A DNA stretch of 64,000 bases from Paenochrobactrum glaciei. GTDB lineage: Bacteria > Pseudomonadota > Alphaproteobacteria > Rhizobiales > Rhizobiaceae. Positions 17,090-25,908 of this stretch are shown one piece after another (positions within the stretch are counted from its first letter, which is position 1; the number at the start of each line of letters is the position of its first letter). The translations under genes were made by a program, and so were the position numbers. The stretch covers positions 62,001 through 126,000 of the forward strand of contig NZ_BAAADE010000001.1 in NCBI RefSeq assembly GCF_039522165.1. The letters are read 5' to 3'. The notes below the pieces were generated by a model that saw only the letters and a list, made by a program, of their open reading frames with translations, did not search any database and was not told the DNA's origin.

Positions 17090-18466
17090 TCAGCTTTCGA
17101 GATATTTATTCGGATTAACCGGCGTTGAATTCTTGCGCACTTCAAAATGCAGTTTTGGTGATTTTGCATTACCGGTCATACCGGATTTAGCAATTTCATC
17201 ACCGCGACGTACTTTCTGGCCGCGCTGCACGGTAATAGCACTATTATGACCATAAACAGTCACCAGACCATTATCATGGCGGATCAGCACCGTATTGCCG
17301 AATTCCTTCAAACCATCGCCTGAATAGATCACAACGCCGTTTTCGGCTGCCTTAACAGGTGTGCCTTCCGGAACCATAATATCGATACCGTCATTAACGG
17401 CTGTGCCCTCACGCTGACCATAGCTGGACAGGATACGGCCACGTACCGGCCAGCGCATCTGTGAAATGCCGGTTGAAGACGGTGCAATCGACGCATCTTT
17501 CTGCGCATCTTCAATCACTTGATTGCTTGCTTTTGGCGGCGTGTAAGGTTTTACATCATTGGTCTGATTATTGGCAGCCGGTGCTGTCTTGGTTGCATCA
17601 ACCGCATTTTGCTGCGGGGCAACGGACGCCACCTGCTGAGGTGCAGTCGCGGCACCCTTAGGCGGAATAATCAAAGACTGACCAACACGGATCGCCCCGT
17701 TGCTTAAACCATTGGCTTTTTTCAGTTCATCAACTGAAATGCCGTGGCTTTGTGCAATTGCATTCAAAGAATCACCGGCCTTAACGGAATAACCGCCAGA
17801 CTGAATAGCCGTTTTAGCAGCAGCAACATTTTGCTGAACCGTTGTTGCAGATGCCGGAATCTGACCCAGAACCTGCTCCTTAGCACCAGCCAACTGGCCT
17901 TGTGCGGCAGTTCCCGCGGCAGCAAGCACTGCACCACCTGCCGGAATTTTCAGTGTCTGGCCGATTTTAATATTGTTGGCATCGGTAATACCATTGGCCT
18001 GCATCAACTCGGCAGGGCTTACACCCGCACGACGCGCAATACCATAAAGGGAATCACCGGACTGAACGACCATGCTGCTTGCAGCAGCACCTGCGGCGGC
18101 AGTCGCCTGACTAATCTGGCTATTCGCCTGATTGACGACATTTGTTCTTGCCTGATTATATTGGTCATTTGCCGATTGCTGAACGGAGGCAACGACAGAA
18201 CCACTCGACACAGGCGGCAGCTCATTACGCTGTACACTGCCTGATGAAACCGGCTGCACTGATGCTGTATAACCGCCATCAACTTGCTGACCCGAACGAT
18301 TAACAGGTGCCGATGGCGTCGCGGATGCATAAAGCCCGTCAGAAAAACGCATCGTATCGGCACTGCAACCCGCTGCAAATCCGGCGATCAGAACGATAGC
18401 GACGTTCCGCATCAGGCGCTCGGACGTTTGCTGTAAAATTCTGATACGCATTTTGAACCCGTCCAT
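17090..18466 (-). CDS. LysM-LysM-LytM lipoprotein, NlpD/DipM-like amidase activator
   Basis: The protein has 458 residues from the ATG at 18466; a TTG two codons upstream and a second ATG five codons downstream are alternatives. A signal with lipobox (LIAGFAAGC) makes it a lipoprotein. Two LysM domains follow (VVQSGDSLYGIARRAG at about 133-148 and SVKAGDSLNAIAQSHG at about 222-237), then low-complexity sequence and a C-terminal LytM/M23 domain (about 340-458). The first zinc-ligand position reads NDGIDI where active M23 enzymes have HxGxD; YGH and LHFEV remain. The same N substitution occurs in E. coli NlpD, which activates amidases instead of cutting peptidoglycan. AmiC, encoded elsewhere in the window, is a plausible partner. 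Confidence 0.88.
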   Translation of the reverse strand: MDGFKMRIRILQQTSERLMRNVAIVLIAGFAAGCSADTMRFSDGLYASATPSAPVNRSGQQVDGGYTASVQPVSSGSVQRNELPPVSSGSVVASVQQSANDQYNQARTNVVNQANSQISQATAAAGAAASSMVVQSGDSLYGIARRAGVSPAELMQANGITDANNIKIGQTLKIPAGGAVLAAAGTAAQGQLAGAKEQVLGQIPASATTVQQNVAAAKTAIQSGGYSVKAGDSLNAIAQSHGISVDELKKANGLSNGAIRVGQSLIIPPKGAATAPQQVASVAPQQNAVDATKTAPAANNQTNDVKPYTPPKASNQVIEDAQKDASIAPSSTGISQMRWPVRGRILSSYGQREGTAVNDGIDIMVPEGTPVKAAENGVVIYSGDGLKEFGNTVLIRHDNGLVTVYGHNSAITVQRGQKVRRGDEIAKSGMTGNAKSPKLHFEVRKNSTPVNPNKYLES

Positions 18467-18715
18467 ACTCAAACTCTATAGACTGATTAAAACCCGTTAA
18501 TGTTACTCTCTGGTTAAAATTCGTAAATTCGGCGAAAAATATTTATAAATTAGATACCATAAGGCTAAAACTGGCCAAAAGACCCCGATAAACACCTGTT
18601 TTAGCTGAAATTTTCATCAAATCGCAAATAGCTGCGCATTCATCATTTTTGCTTATAAATGACGATTATCACTTTAAAAAAGTGAAGCAAATCAACCAAT
18701 CAGTTAAGAATCATT

Positions 18716-19387
18716 TTAAAGGACGGAAGAAAGCCCGTCGATAAACGGCTGATAGCGCACATAGAGCAAATCTTCCTGCTCAAAACGACTGCCGACTTTT
18801 GACAATTTTGTCATCACCTGAACACCATCCCCCGGCCCCACTGGCGCAATCAGCACGCCATGCGTGGCAAGCAGATCAATATAGTGTTTTGGCAGCTCCT
18901 CAAAAGCAACCCATGAGACAATACGGTCAAACGGCCCGCCTGCCGCACCATGGCGACCATCGGCATGTTTGACGTTGATATTCTCAATCTGCAAAGCCTG
19001 AATACAAGTACGCGCATGCTCGCAAAGGCTGCGATAACGATCAAGGCTTGTGACCCGCGTCGCCAAGCGCCCCATCACAGCAGCAGTAAAACCGGAGCCT
19101 GTACCAATTTCTAAAATACGGTGGTTTTGTTCAATATTCAGAGCCGACAAAATACGGGTCTGTTCATCAAGGCTTTCAACATATTCGCCGCAAGGCAGCG
19201 GAATAGTGCGGGATGAATAAGCCAAATCCATCCAGTTCACATCAATGAAACTCTGCCGCTGCACAGATTCGATAGCAGCAAACAAACGCGGATCATGAAG
19301 ACCGATTGCACGCATACGCAAAACGAATGCTGCAAACCCCTCCCGTTCCGACATTTTTGGCCGCTTATGTGCCGAAGCCCGGTTCAT
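18716..19387 (-). CDS. pcm: Protein-L-isoaspartate O-methyltransferase
   Basis: The protein has 223 residues. It repairs isoaspartyl residues using S-adenosylmethionine. The SAM-binding motif I is RILEIGTGSGFTAAVMG at about 90-106, preceded by the family segment PLPCGEYVESLDEQTRIL that forms the substrate site. AAGGAG lies 8 nt before the ATG. In many Rhizobiales surE lies between serS and pcm; here only 113 nt with a terminator hairpin separates them. An A+T-rich 249-nt spacer with no recognised gene separates its stop from the LysM/LytM gene start. Confidence 0.9.
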   Translation of the reverse strand: MNRASAHKRPKMSEREGFAAFVLRMRAIGLHDPRLFAAIESVQRQSFIDVNWMDLAYSSRTIPLPCGEYVESLDEQTRILSALNIEQNHRILEIGTGSGFTAAVMGRLATRVTSLDRYRSLCEHARTCIQALQIENINVKHADGRHGAAGGPFDRIVSWVAFEELPKHYIDLLATHGVLIAPVGPGDGVQVMTKLSKVGSRFEQEDLLYVRYQPFIDGLSSVL

Positions 19388-19431
19388 TATGTGCGCTCCT
19401 TAACCGAAGCAACAAAACCGCTCCGGATTTT

Positions 19432-19481
19432 TTAAAATACCTGCCGGATATTAATGAAGTCATTCATGAAATCCGGCAGGT
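19432..19481 (-). terminator. Terminator after serS
   Basis: ACCTGCCGGAT (19439-19449) pairs with ATCCGGCAGGT (19471-19481). The loop of about 21 nt contains a smaller TGAA-type stem. A TATTTTAAAAAA run follows on the minus strand. Confidence 0.75.
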
Positions 19482-19500
19482 CTTCTTTATCCGAAAAAAC

Positions 19501-20784
19501 TTAAATTACTTTTTCGATTTTTGTCATGCCGCCCATGTAAGGCACCAAAACTTCAGGAACAATAATGCAGCCATCTTCCTGCTGATAGTTTTCAATCACT
19601 GCAATAAGCGCACGGCCAACCGCTACACCTGAGCCATTAAGCGTATAAACGTGACGGGTGCTTTTCTCACCTTCAACACGGTAACGCGCATTCATGCGGC
19701 GTCCCTGAAAATCACCACAAACCGAGCAACTGGAAATTTCGCGATAGGTCTTCTGACCCGGAATCCATGCTTCGATATCGTAGGTTTTCTGTGCGCCAAA
19801 GCCCATATCGCCTGTGCAAAGCACAACGGTGCGGAACGGAATATCAAGGCGCTTGAGCACTTCTTCTGCACAAGCTGTCATGCGCTCATGTTCATCAATG
19901 GCGTTTTCAGCATTGGTGATCGACACCATTTCCACTTTAAGGAACTGGTGCTGACGCAGCATACCGCGTGTGTCACGGCCAGCAGAACCGGCTTCTGAAC
20001 GGAAGCAAGGGGTCAATGCTGTAAAGCGCAGCGGCAATGTGCGGCCATCAAGAATTTCCTGCGCCACCAGATTGGTCAGCGGCACTTCCGAGGTCGGGAT
20101 CAGCCAGCGGCCATCGGTGGTACGGAACAGGTCTTCGCTGAATTTTGGCAACTGGCCGGTGCCATACATCGCTTCATCACGCACCATCAGTGGCGGCATC
20201 ACTTCTGTGTAGCCGTGCTCGGTTGTGTGCAGATCCAGCATAAACTGACCAAGAGCGCGCTCAAGGCGTGCCAAAGCACCGGTCAGAACCGTAAAACGTG
20301 AACCGGCAATTTTAGCCGCACGTTCAAAGTTCATCAGGCCAAGATTTTCGCCAATTTCGAAATGTTCTTTCGGCTCAAAGGCAAAATTCTTCTGATTACC
20401 AACGCGGCGGATTTCCACATTGTCGTTTTCATCCTGACCAAGAGGCACGGATTCCAACGGAATATTCGGCAATGTTGAAAGCGCTGTGGTCAGTTCCTGA
20501 TTAAGACGGCGTTCTTCTTCCTCAGCTTCGCTCAGGAAGTTTTTCAGTTCACCTACTTCAGTTTTCAGCTTTTCGGCTGTTTCCATATCTTTGGAAGCCA
20601 TCGCCTTGCCGATTTCTTTGGATGCAGCATTGCGGCGCTCCTGCGCTTCCTGCACCTTAGCAATGTGCAGACGGCGCTGTTCGTCCAGCGCAATCAAATG
20701 CGCGGATTGAGGAGCAACACCACGTTTTTGCAAAGCTGCATCGAAACCTTCAGGGTTTTCGCGGATCCATTTGATATCATGCAT
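19501..20784 (-). CDS. serS: Seryl-tRNA synthetase
   Basis: The protein has 427 residues from the ATG at 20784 (MHDIKWIRENPEGF), the usual N-terminus and length; the frame opens 14 codons earlier without support. An N-terminal coiled-coil arm (about 25-100) binds tRNA(Ser). The class II core has motif 2 at FRSEAGSAGRDTRGMLRQHQ and motif 3 at GVAVGRALIAVIENYQ. It charges tRNA(Ser) in the cytoplasm. The ribosome site is poor. It follows tatC on the same strand after a terminator-like element and lies within the conserved scp-tat-serS-pcm arrangement. Confidence 0.96.
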   Translation of the reverse strand: MHDIKWIRENPEGFDAALQKRGVAPQSAHLIALDEQRRLHIAKVQEAQERRNAASKEIGKAMASKDMETAEKLKTEVGELKNFLSEAEEEERRLNQELTTALSTLPNIPLESVPLGQDENDNVEIRRVGNQKNFAFEPKEHFEIGENLGLMNFERAAKIAGSRFTVLTGALARLERALGQFMLDLHTTEHGYTEVMPPLMVRDEAMYGTGQLPKFSEDLFRTTDGRWLIPTSEVPLTNLVAQEILDGRTLPLRFTALTPCFRSEAGSAGRDTRGMLRQHQFLKVEMVSITNAENAIDEHERMTACAEEVLKRLDIPFRTVVLCTGDMGFGAQKTYDIEAWIPGQKTYREISSCSVCGDFQGRRMNARYRVEGEKSTRHVYTLNGSGVAVGRALIAVIENYQQEDGCIIVPEVLVPYMGGMTKIEKVI

Positions 20785-20811
20785 AAGAAAAGCCGTTTCA
20801 CAAAAATAATA

Positions 20812-20846
20812 CACTATAAGGATCACCCACTTATAGTGCGTGATCC
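20812..20846 (-). terminator. Terminator or attenuator between tatC and serS
   Basis: Two overlapping inverted repeats are mutually exclusive: CACTATAAG/CTTATAGTG (20812-20820, 20830-20838) and GGATCAC/GTGATCC (20820-20826, 20840-20846). A T-rich stretch follows on the minus strand. It probably ends the tat transcript. Confidence 0.55.
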
Positions 20847-20866
20847 CTCATTCTTTTTAGCCGATT

Positions 20867-21682
20867 TTACTCTTCAGATGAACTCTCATCTGTATTGTTA
20901 TTTTCTGCTCTTTTACGCTCAATCATCCGAGCCATAATAATCGAAACTTCGTAGAGCAGAATGGTCGGGATTGCCAAGCCGATCTGGCTGGCAGGATCCG
21001 GCGGGGTCAGGACTGCAGCCACCACAAAGGCAATCACAATCGCATATTTGCGCTTGTCCTTAAGGCCTTGCGAGGTCAGCAAACCGGCACGTGCCATCAG
21101 GCTGGTGACAACCGGCAACTGGAACACTAAACCAAAAGCCATAATCAATGTCATGATCAGGCTTAAATATTCAGACACTTTCGGCAACAGCGAAATCTGC
21201 ACTTCACCGCCGCCGCCAGATTGCTGCATGGCAAGGAAGAACCACATCACCATTGGGATGAAGAAGAAATAAACCAGTGCTGCGCCAACAAGAAATAATA
21301 AAGGCGACGCAATCAAAAACGGCAAAAATGCCATTCTTTCGTGCTTATAGAGACCCGGTGCCACAAATTTATAAATCTGTGAAGCGATGATCGGAAATGC
21401 CAGCACAAGACCGCCGAACATGGCGACTTTAACCTGCGTGAAGAAAAATTCCTGAGGTGCCGTATAAATCAATTCGGCTTTGGAGCGATCCAAGCCCGCC
21501 CAATCAATCGCCCACTGATAAGGCACAACAAGCAGGTTAAACAGCTGCTTGGCAAAAGCGAAACAAAGAACAAAGGCGACAAAAAACGCCAAAATCGCCC
21601 AGATCAGACGGCGACGCAGTTCAATCAGGTGCTCAAGGAGCGGAGCTGCGCTCTGCTCAATCTCATCGTCGTGTTTGGTCAC
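20867..21682 (-). CDS. tatC: Sec-independent protein translocase TatC
   Basis: The protein has 271 residues with six membrane helices. The TatC N-terminal signature LLEHLIELRRRLIWAI (about 15-30) and the first periplasmic loop with FxxPL-type sequence are present, as are KMxxPGLYKHER-like elements (VAPGLYKHERMAFLPF). TatC recognises twin-arginine signal peptides together with TatB. The start is a GTG that overlaps the tatB stop as GTGA, so translation is coupled. The charged C-terminus (ERKRAENNNTDESSSEE) is cytoplasmic. Confidence 0.96.
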   Translation of the reverse strand: MTKHDDEIEQSAAPLLEHLIELRRRLIWAILAFFVAFVLCFAFAKQLFNLLVVPYQWAIDWAGLDRSKAELIYTAPQEFFFTQVKVAMFGGLVLAFPIIASQIYKFVAPGLYKHERMAFLPFLIASPLLFLVGAALVYFFFIPMVMWFFLAMQQSGGGGEVQISLLPKVSEYLSLIMTLIMAFGLVFQLPVVTSLMARAGLLTSQGLKDKRKYAIVIAFVVAAVLTPPDPASQIGLAIPTILLYEVSIIMARMIERKRAENNNTDESSSEE

Positions 21683-22371
21683 TCATTCGTTCCTGTCGTT
21701 TTTGCAGCAGGTTTTTTAGCGCTCGCCTTTGGAGCCGATGCTTTTTTTGCAGGTGCTTTTTTAGGCGCTGCCGATTTTGTAGCGGCGGTCTTAACGGCAG
21801 CTTTCGTTGCAGGCGCTTTAGCAGCCGATGTCTTAGGCGCAGCCTTCTCTTTCGGTGCGGACTTAACTTTTGCTTCTGCTTTCAGAGGCTCTTTGGCTGG
21901 CTTTACCGCTTCTGCCTTCACCTCTTCAGGTAAATTCTTCTTTACAGCTTCAGCAATCGCATCTGATGGTGATTTTACTTCACTCACAGATGCGGTCGCT
22001 TCCGGCTCAGCTGGTTTTTCACCATCTTTATAGATTGAAGAATCGACTGGTTTTGCAGACTGTTCAGGTTTTGGTGATTGATTGAGACTTGCTTTCAAAT
22101 CATTACCGGCAGAGCGGATCGGGTCAAAAACCTGTGTCATTTTTCCGCGTGGGTCGAGCTTACGGGTTTCATCGATGATTGTTTTGACATCATCAAGTTC
22201 TGCTTCTTTAAGCGCATCATCAAACTGACGTTTAAACTCATTGGCGGTGGTGCGCATGCGCGACGTAGCCTTGCCGAATGCACGCAGCATTTTTGGCAAA
22301 TCTTTGGGTCCGACAACCACAATCATAACGACTGCGATAACAAGTATTTCGGACCAACCAATATCAAGCAT
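21679..22371 (-). CDS. tatB: Sec-independent protein translocase TatB
   Basis: The protein has 230 residues. An N-terminal membrane helix (MLDIGWSEILVIAVVMIVVV) is followed by GPKDLPKMLRAFGKATSRMR, the TatB hinge and amphipathic helix. The C-terminal 100 residues are Ala/Lys/Pro-rich low complexity, longer than in E. coli TatB but common in Rhizobiales. GAGGG lies 7 nt before the ATG. A strong terminator separates it from tatA, so tatBC may use its own promoter in 22372-22516. Confidence 0.94.
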   Translation of the reverse strand: MLDIGWSEILVIAVVMIVVVGPKDLPKMLRAFGKATSRMRTTANEFKRQFDDALKEAELDDVKTIIDETRKLDPRGKMTQVFDPIRSAGNDLKASLNQSPKPEQSAKPVDSSIYKDGEKPAEPEATASVSEVKSPSDAIAEAVKKNLPEEVKAEAVKPAKEPLKAEAKVKSAPKEKAAPKTSAAKAPATKAAVKTAATKSAAPKKAPAKKASAPKASAKKPAAKTTGTNE

Positions 22372-22511
22372 TTTATACCCTCGCGCTTATCTGCGCTTAA
22401 TCCCGATACCCGGCAGACGAAAAGCCTGATCTTGCATTATAGAATAACAAAACCACGCTTAATCAAACAGTTAACTCTGCAAACCAAGGCGCAATAAATC
22501 CAATAGCAGAT

Positions 22512-22550
22512 ATAAAAACGATTACAGCGATGAATGTCGCTGTAATCGTT
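22512..22550 (-). terminator. Terminator between tatA and tatB
   Basis: A 14-bp perfect stem (AACGATTACAGCGA, 22517-22530, with TCGCTGTAATCGTT, 22537-22550) and TTTTTAT follow the tatA stop by 9 nt on the minus strand. Confidence 0.93.
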
Positions 22551-22559
22551 CAAAAGCAA

Positions 22560-22781
22560 TTATGACTTTGTTGTCTTCTTTGCCGCCGGACGAACAGCTT
22601 CTTCAGCATCGTTTTCGATGGTTTTGCCGTCATCTTTGGTTTCGTCGTCGTTCATGCCCTGCTTGAAGTTCTTGATGCCTTTAGCAACATCGCCCATCAA
22701 TTCAGGGATTTTGCCGCGACCAAACAACAACAACACAACAGCAAGCACGATCAGCCAATGCCAGATTGAAAAACTACCCAT
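22560..22781 (-). CDS. tatA: Sec-independent protein translocase TatA
   Basis: The protein has 73 residues. The N-terminal helix (SIWHWLIVLAVVLLLF) is followed by the FGRGKIPELMGDVAKGIKNF hinge and amphipathic helix that define TatA; the tail is charged. It oligomerises to form the Tat passage. AGAGAGGA lies about 6 nt before the ATG. It is encoded upstream of tatBC on the same strand but separated by a terminator, allowing the higher TatA dose usually needed. Confidence 0.96.
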   Translation of the reverse strand: MGSFSIWHWLIVLAVVLLLFGRGKIPELMGDVAKGIKNFKQGMNDDETKDDGKTIENDAEEAVRPAAKKTTKS

Positions 22782-23133
22782 GATATTCCTCTCTTTGCCG
22801 CACTTGCTACGGCATTAAAACGTGATTAATCCGATTTAATCATTTTGGCGCTATCTTTCAAACAGAACTATCACAGTGTCCAGTCCTGTGCGCGCCTCCT
22901 CACCGGATTTTTTCAGCCGAAACACCCTATTTCATAAGTTTATCGGCAACAAAAGCATTTGTTTTGTTATTTTAGCATAAATTGTGCTGATAATCTTTTT
23001 TTGTAATAAGCAGCAAACCAGCCATAGTCAGAACAATTTACACAAACACCGCATCATTTGCTTGCATCCAAAGGCTTAAAAAACACTAGCGGCACCACGC
23101 GCGAAGTCACTGTTTGATTCGTAATTTGAAGGC
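22782..23133. other. Spacer between scpB and tatA
   Basis: The spacer is A+T-rich and presumably carries the tatA promoter. I see no open frame with a ribosome site and no strong hairpin. Confidence 0.4.
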
Positions 23134-23856
23134 TTAATCATCGCTGTCGAGCGGGGTCAGCAGCCCCATATCCTCGACATTCACCTCATCAAGCGGCGCT
23201 TCATCTGCGGTTAATTCATCAAGATCAATATCGGGGGGCGCAATTTTGAAACCTGCCGGAATACGGCCAGACAGCAACCCTGCCCCGCGCAACTCTTCCA
23301 AGCCCGGCAAATCGCGAATATCACTCAAACCAAAGTGATCAATGAATGCTTCGGTCGTGCCGTAAGTCACAGGGCGACCAGGTGTGCGACGACGGCCACG
23401 CAGTTTAATCCAGCCTGTCTCCATCAGCACATCCAATGTGCCTTTGGAAGTTTCAACACCGCGAATATCTTCCAATTCCGCTCGTGTCACCGGCTGATGA
23501 TAGGCAATAATCGCCAAAACTTCCAAAGCAGCCCTTGAGAGCTTACGCTGCTGCACGATTTCTTTGCTCATCAAATGCGCCAGATCAGGAGCTGTGCGAA
23601 AGCCCCACGCATCGCCGCGCTTAACCAGATTGACCCCGCGCATACGATAATCATACTGCAAGCGCTCCAGCACCTTATCCAAGGCGATATTAGGGACACG
23701 CTCACTTAATGCAGCCAAGGAAACCGGTTGGGCGGATGCAAAAATAATCGCTTCAACTTTGCGCACAGCTTCATCAAACTTCAGGCGTTCTGCCGCCTCA
23801 GCCGCGCTTAACTGTTCAGGTTGATTGACATCCGACACTTCAGAGAGTTCGCTCAA
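23134..23856 (-). CDS. scpB: Segregation and condensation protein B
   Basis: The protein has 240 residues with the two winged-helix domains of ScpB: AEAIIF-type start VRKVEAIIFASAQPVSLAAL (about 30-49), then SRAALEVLAIIAYHQPVTRAE and IRGVETSKGTLDVLMETGWI. The C-terminal acidic tail is usual in alphaproteobacteria. It binds ScpA and the SMC ATPase in chromosome segregation. The start is TTG overlapping the scpA stop as TTGA; there is no in-frame ATG before the second half of the domain, so a non-ATG coupled start is required. Confidence 0.92.
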   Translation of the reverse strand: MSELSEVSDVNQPEQLSAAEAAERLKFDEAVRKVEAIIFASAQPVSLAALSERVPNIALDKVLERLQYDYRMRGVNLVKRGDAWGFRTAPDLAHLMSKEIVQQRKLSRAALEVLAIIAYHQPVTRAELEDIRGVETSKGTLDVLMETGWIKLRGRRRTPGRPVTYGTTEAFIDHFGLSDIRDLPGLEELRGAGLLSGRIPAGFKIAPPDIDLDELTADEAPLDEVNVEDMGLLTPLDSDD

Positions 23857-24695
23857 TTATCTTCTCCCGTGTCCTTGCTCACTTTAGCTTGCTTTGTCGC
23901 CTTACGCATGAAAATCGGCTCAAAGGCGGATGTTTGTTTGATTTCCAGTTTGCCTTCACGCACCAGTTCAAGGCTTGCAGCAAACGAACTGGCAAGGGCA
24001 GACACACGCTGATCAGGCGCGATTAAATAGCGGATCAAAAACTGATCAAGTGCCACCCAGTCGCCGATCTCGCCGATCATTCCGGTCAGAATATCACGCG
24101 CTTCTTTGAGTGACCACACGGCTCGCGAAGTGATTTCCACCTGTGTGACAGACATGCGCTGGCGCTGTGTCGTATAGGCTGAAAGCAATTCATAAAGTGA
24201 GGCTTCAAACAGGCTGGTTTTATCGACAATCACCATTTCCGGTGCGCCGCGCTTAAACACTTCTCGCCCCAACTGCTTGCGGTTGACAAGGCGCACAGCC
24301 GCCTCACGCATCGCCTCTAATCGCTTGAGGCGAAATTGCAGCATGGCCGCAAGTTCCTCACCCGTCTCGCCTTTATCATCGGCTTGTTTCGGGATCAGCA
24401 ATTTGGACTTTAAAAAAGCCAGCCACGCCGCCATCACCAGATAATCCGCGGCAAGTTCAAGCCGCAGAACCCGTGCCTGATCAATGAATTCCAGATATTG
24501 TTCGGCAAGTGACTGCACGGAAATACGGGTGAGATCCACCTTCTGGCTACGCGCCAGATGCAGCAGCAAATCCAGCGGCCCTTCAAAACCCTCAATATCA
24601 ATTTGCAGCGGCGGATCGTCTGATGCGTCGCTATCCTGCCACAGCGCCTCAAGCGGTGCTATGGTCTCTGATATCGGGGCTTTGGGGTCAGCCAC
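23853..24695 (-). CDS. scpA: Segregation and condensation protein A (kleisin)
   Basis: The protein has 280 residues. FEGPLDLLLHLARSQKVDL at about 38-56 is the ScpA N-terminal signature that contacts the SMC neck; a helical middle and a C-terminal winged helix close the SMC ring. The start is GTG at 24695 with GAGAG upstream. It lies 21 nt after nagZ and overlaps scpB by 4 nt, giving a nagZ-scpA-scpB operon. Confidence 0.94.
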   Translation of the reverse strand: MADPKAPISETIAPLEALWQDSDASDDPPLQIDIEGFEGPLDLLLHLARSQKVDLTRISVQSLAEQYLEFIDQARVLRLELAADYLVMAAWLAFLKSKLLIPKQADDKGETGEELAAMLQFRLKRLEAMREAAVRLVNRKQLGREVFKRGAPEMVIVDKTSLFEASLYELLSAYTTQRQRMSVTQVEITSRAVWSLKEARDILTGMIGEIGDWVALDQFLIRYLIAPDQRVSALASSFAASLELVREGKLEIKQTSAFEPIFMRKATKQAKVSKDTGEDN

Positions 24696-24716
24696 TGGCT
24701 CTCATCCATATTTCAA

Positions 24717-25736
24717 TCAGGATTCAACGCTAAAAATACGTGCAAATTCTGCACGCAGTTCTTCCTCATTGGAAAGGTCTGGCTCACCGACATAAGACAG
24801 TGCCAGATCGGCACGTCGTTTGGCCTTACCTTCCAGCGTGATGGTTCTTGCAGCAACTTTCTGCATTTCTTCCATATCGCCGCTGCAATGCAGGACGATA
24901 TCACAACCAGCTGCAATAATCGCCTCGGCCAGATCACCAAGATCACCCGTCAGGGCTTTCATGGAAATATCATCACTCATGACCAGCCCGTCAAATTCCA
25001 GCACATCACGGATAATGGTTCTGATAACCGTATCCGACAAAGTTGCCGGATATTCCGGATCAATCGCCTCAAACACCACATGGGCGGTCATCGCCATCGG
25101 CAAATCATTGAGTGCTTTAAACGGCACAAAATCATGCGCTACCAGCTCAGCAAGCGGCACAGTGACACGCGCCAGTTCCTTATGCGTGTCACAAAAAGCT
25201 CGGCCATGCCCCGGCATATGTTTCACCACCGGCAAAACGCCACCGGCCAGCAAACCTTCTGCACTCTGGCGGCCAAGCAGCGCCACCACATCCGGCGAAT
25301 AAGCATAAGCACGGCTGCCGATCACTTCATGTGCGCCTTCCACCGGCACATCCAGCACCGGCATGCAGTTCACATTCACGCCCACCGACATCAAATCAAA
25401 AGCATGCAAACGGCCAAGCAGCCATGCAGCGCGCAAGCCCTGCTCTGGATTACGCTTGTAAACAGCGCCAATCATTTGCGCCGACGGATAATCCGGCGCC
25501 AATGGCGGACGCAAACGCTGTACGCGACCACCTTCCTGATCGATGAAAATCGGCAGATCAGAACGCCCTGTGGCATCACGCATGGATGTGGTCAGTTCGT
25601 TTAGCTGCTCAAGACTTTCCACATTACGGGCGAATAAAATGGCACCCCATGGGTTCACATCGCGAAAAAACGCGAATTCATCTGCACTAAGCTCAGTACC
25701 AGCAACACCTGCAATCATCGCTTTGCACTTGCTCAT
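24717..25736 (-). CDS. nagZ: Beta-N-acetylhexosaminidase, peptidoglycan recycling
   Basis: The protein has 339 residues from the ATG at 25736, which has GAGAGGGG 8 nt upstream; a longer frame (16 codons) has no such site. It is a glycoside hydrolase family 3 NagZ: IDQEGGRVQRL at about 65-75, KHMPGHGRAFCDTHKEL at 172-188 with the general acid/base H177, and the nucleophile D255 in VMSDDISM. It removes GlcNAc from GlcNAc-anhydroMurNAc peptides in the cytoplasm. No signal peptide is visible, as expected. Confidence 0.95.
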   Translation of the reverse strand: MSKCKAMIAGVAGTELSADEFAFFRDVNPWGAILFARNVESLEQLNELTTSMRDATGRSDLPIFIDQEGGRVQRLRPPLAPDYPSAQMIGAVYKRNPEQGLRAAWLLGRLHAFDLMSVGVNVNCMPVLDVPVEGAHEVIGSRAYAYSPDVVALLGRQSAEGLLAGGVLPVVKHMPGHGRAFCDTHKELARVTVPLAELVAHDFVPFKALNDLPMAMTAHVVFEAIDPEYPATLSDTVIRTIIRDVLEFDGLVMSDDISMKALTGDLGDLAEAIIAAGCDIVLHCSGDMEEMQKVAARTITLEGKAKRRADLALSYVGEPDLSNEEELRAEFARIFSVES

Positions 25737-25807
25737 GCGATTTGCCCCTCTCAAAAGATTTCTACTCTGCCATCCCGATAGCATAACCGGAATTGATCAT
25801 GCAAAAG

Positions 25808-25842
25808 ATAAACAAAGGGCTCACTCATGCAAGAGCGAGCCC
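25808..25842 (-). terminator. Terminator-like hairpin after the SPOR gene
   Basis: AGGGCTC-CTC pairs with GAG-GAGCCCT with one mismatch (25816-25842); TTTGTTTAT follows on the minus strand. Confidence 0.65.
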
Positions 25843-25908
25843 TAAATTGTTTTTGGTCTTTTTATAATATTTTATGAAGACAGGTAACTGTCATTCATTG
25901 TGGTTTGA

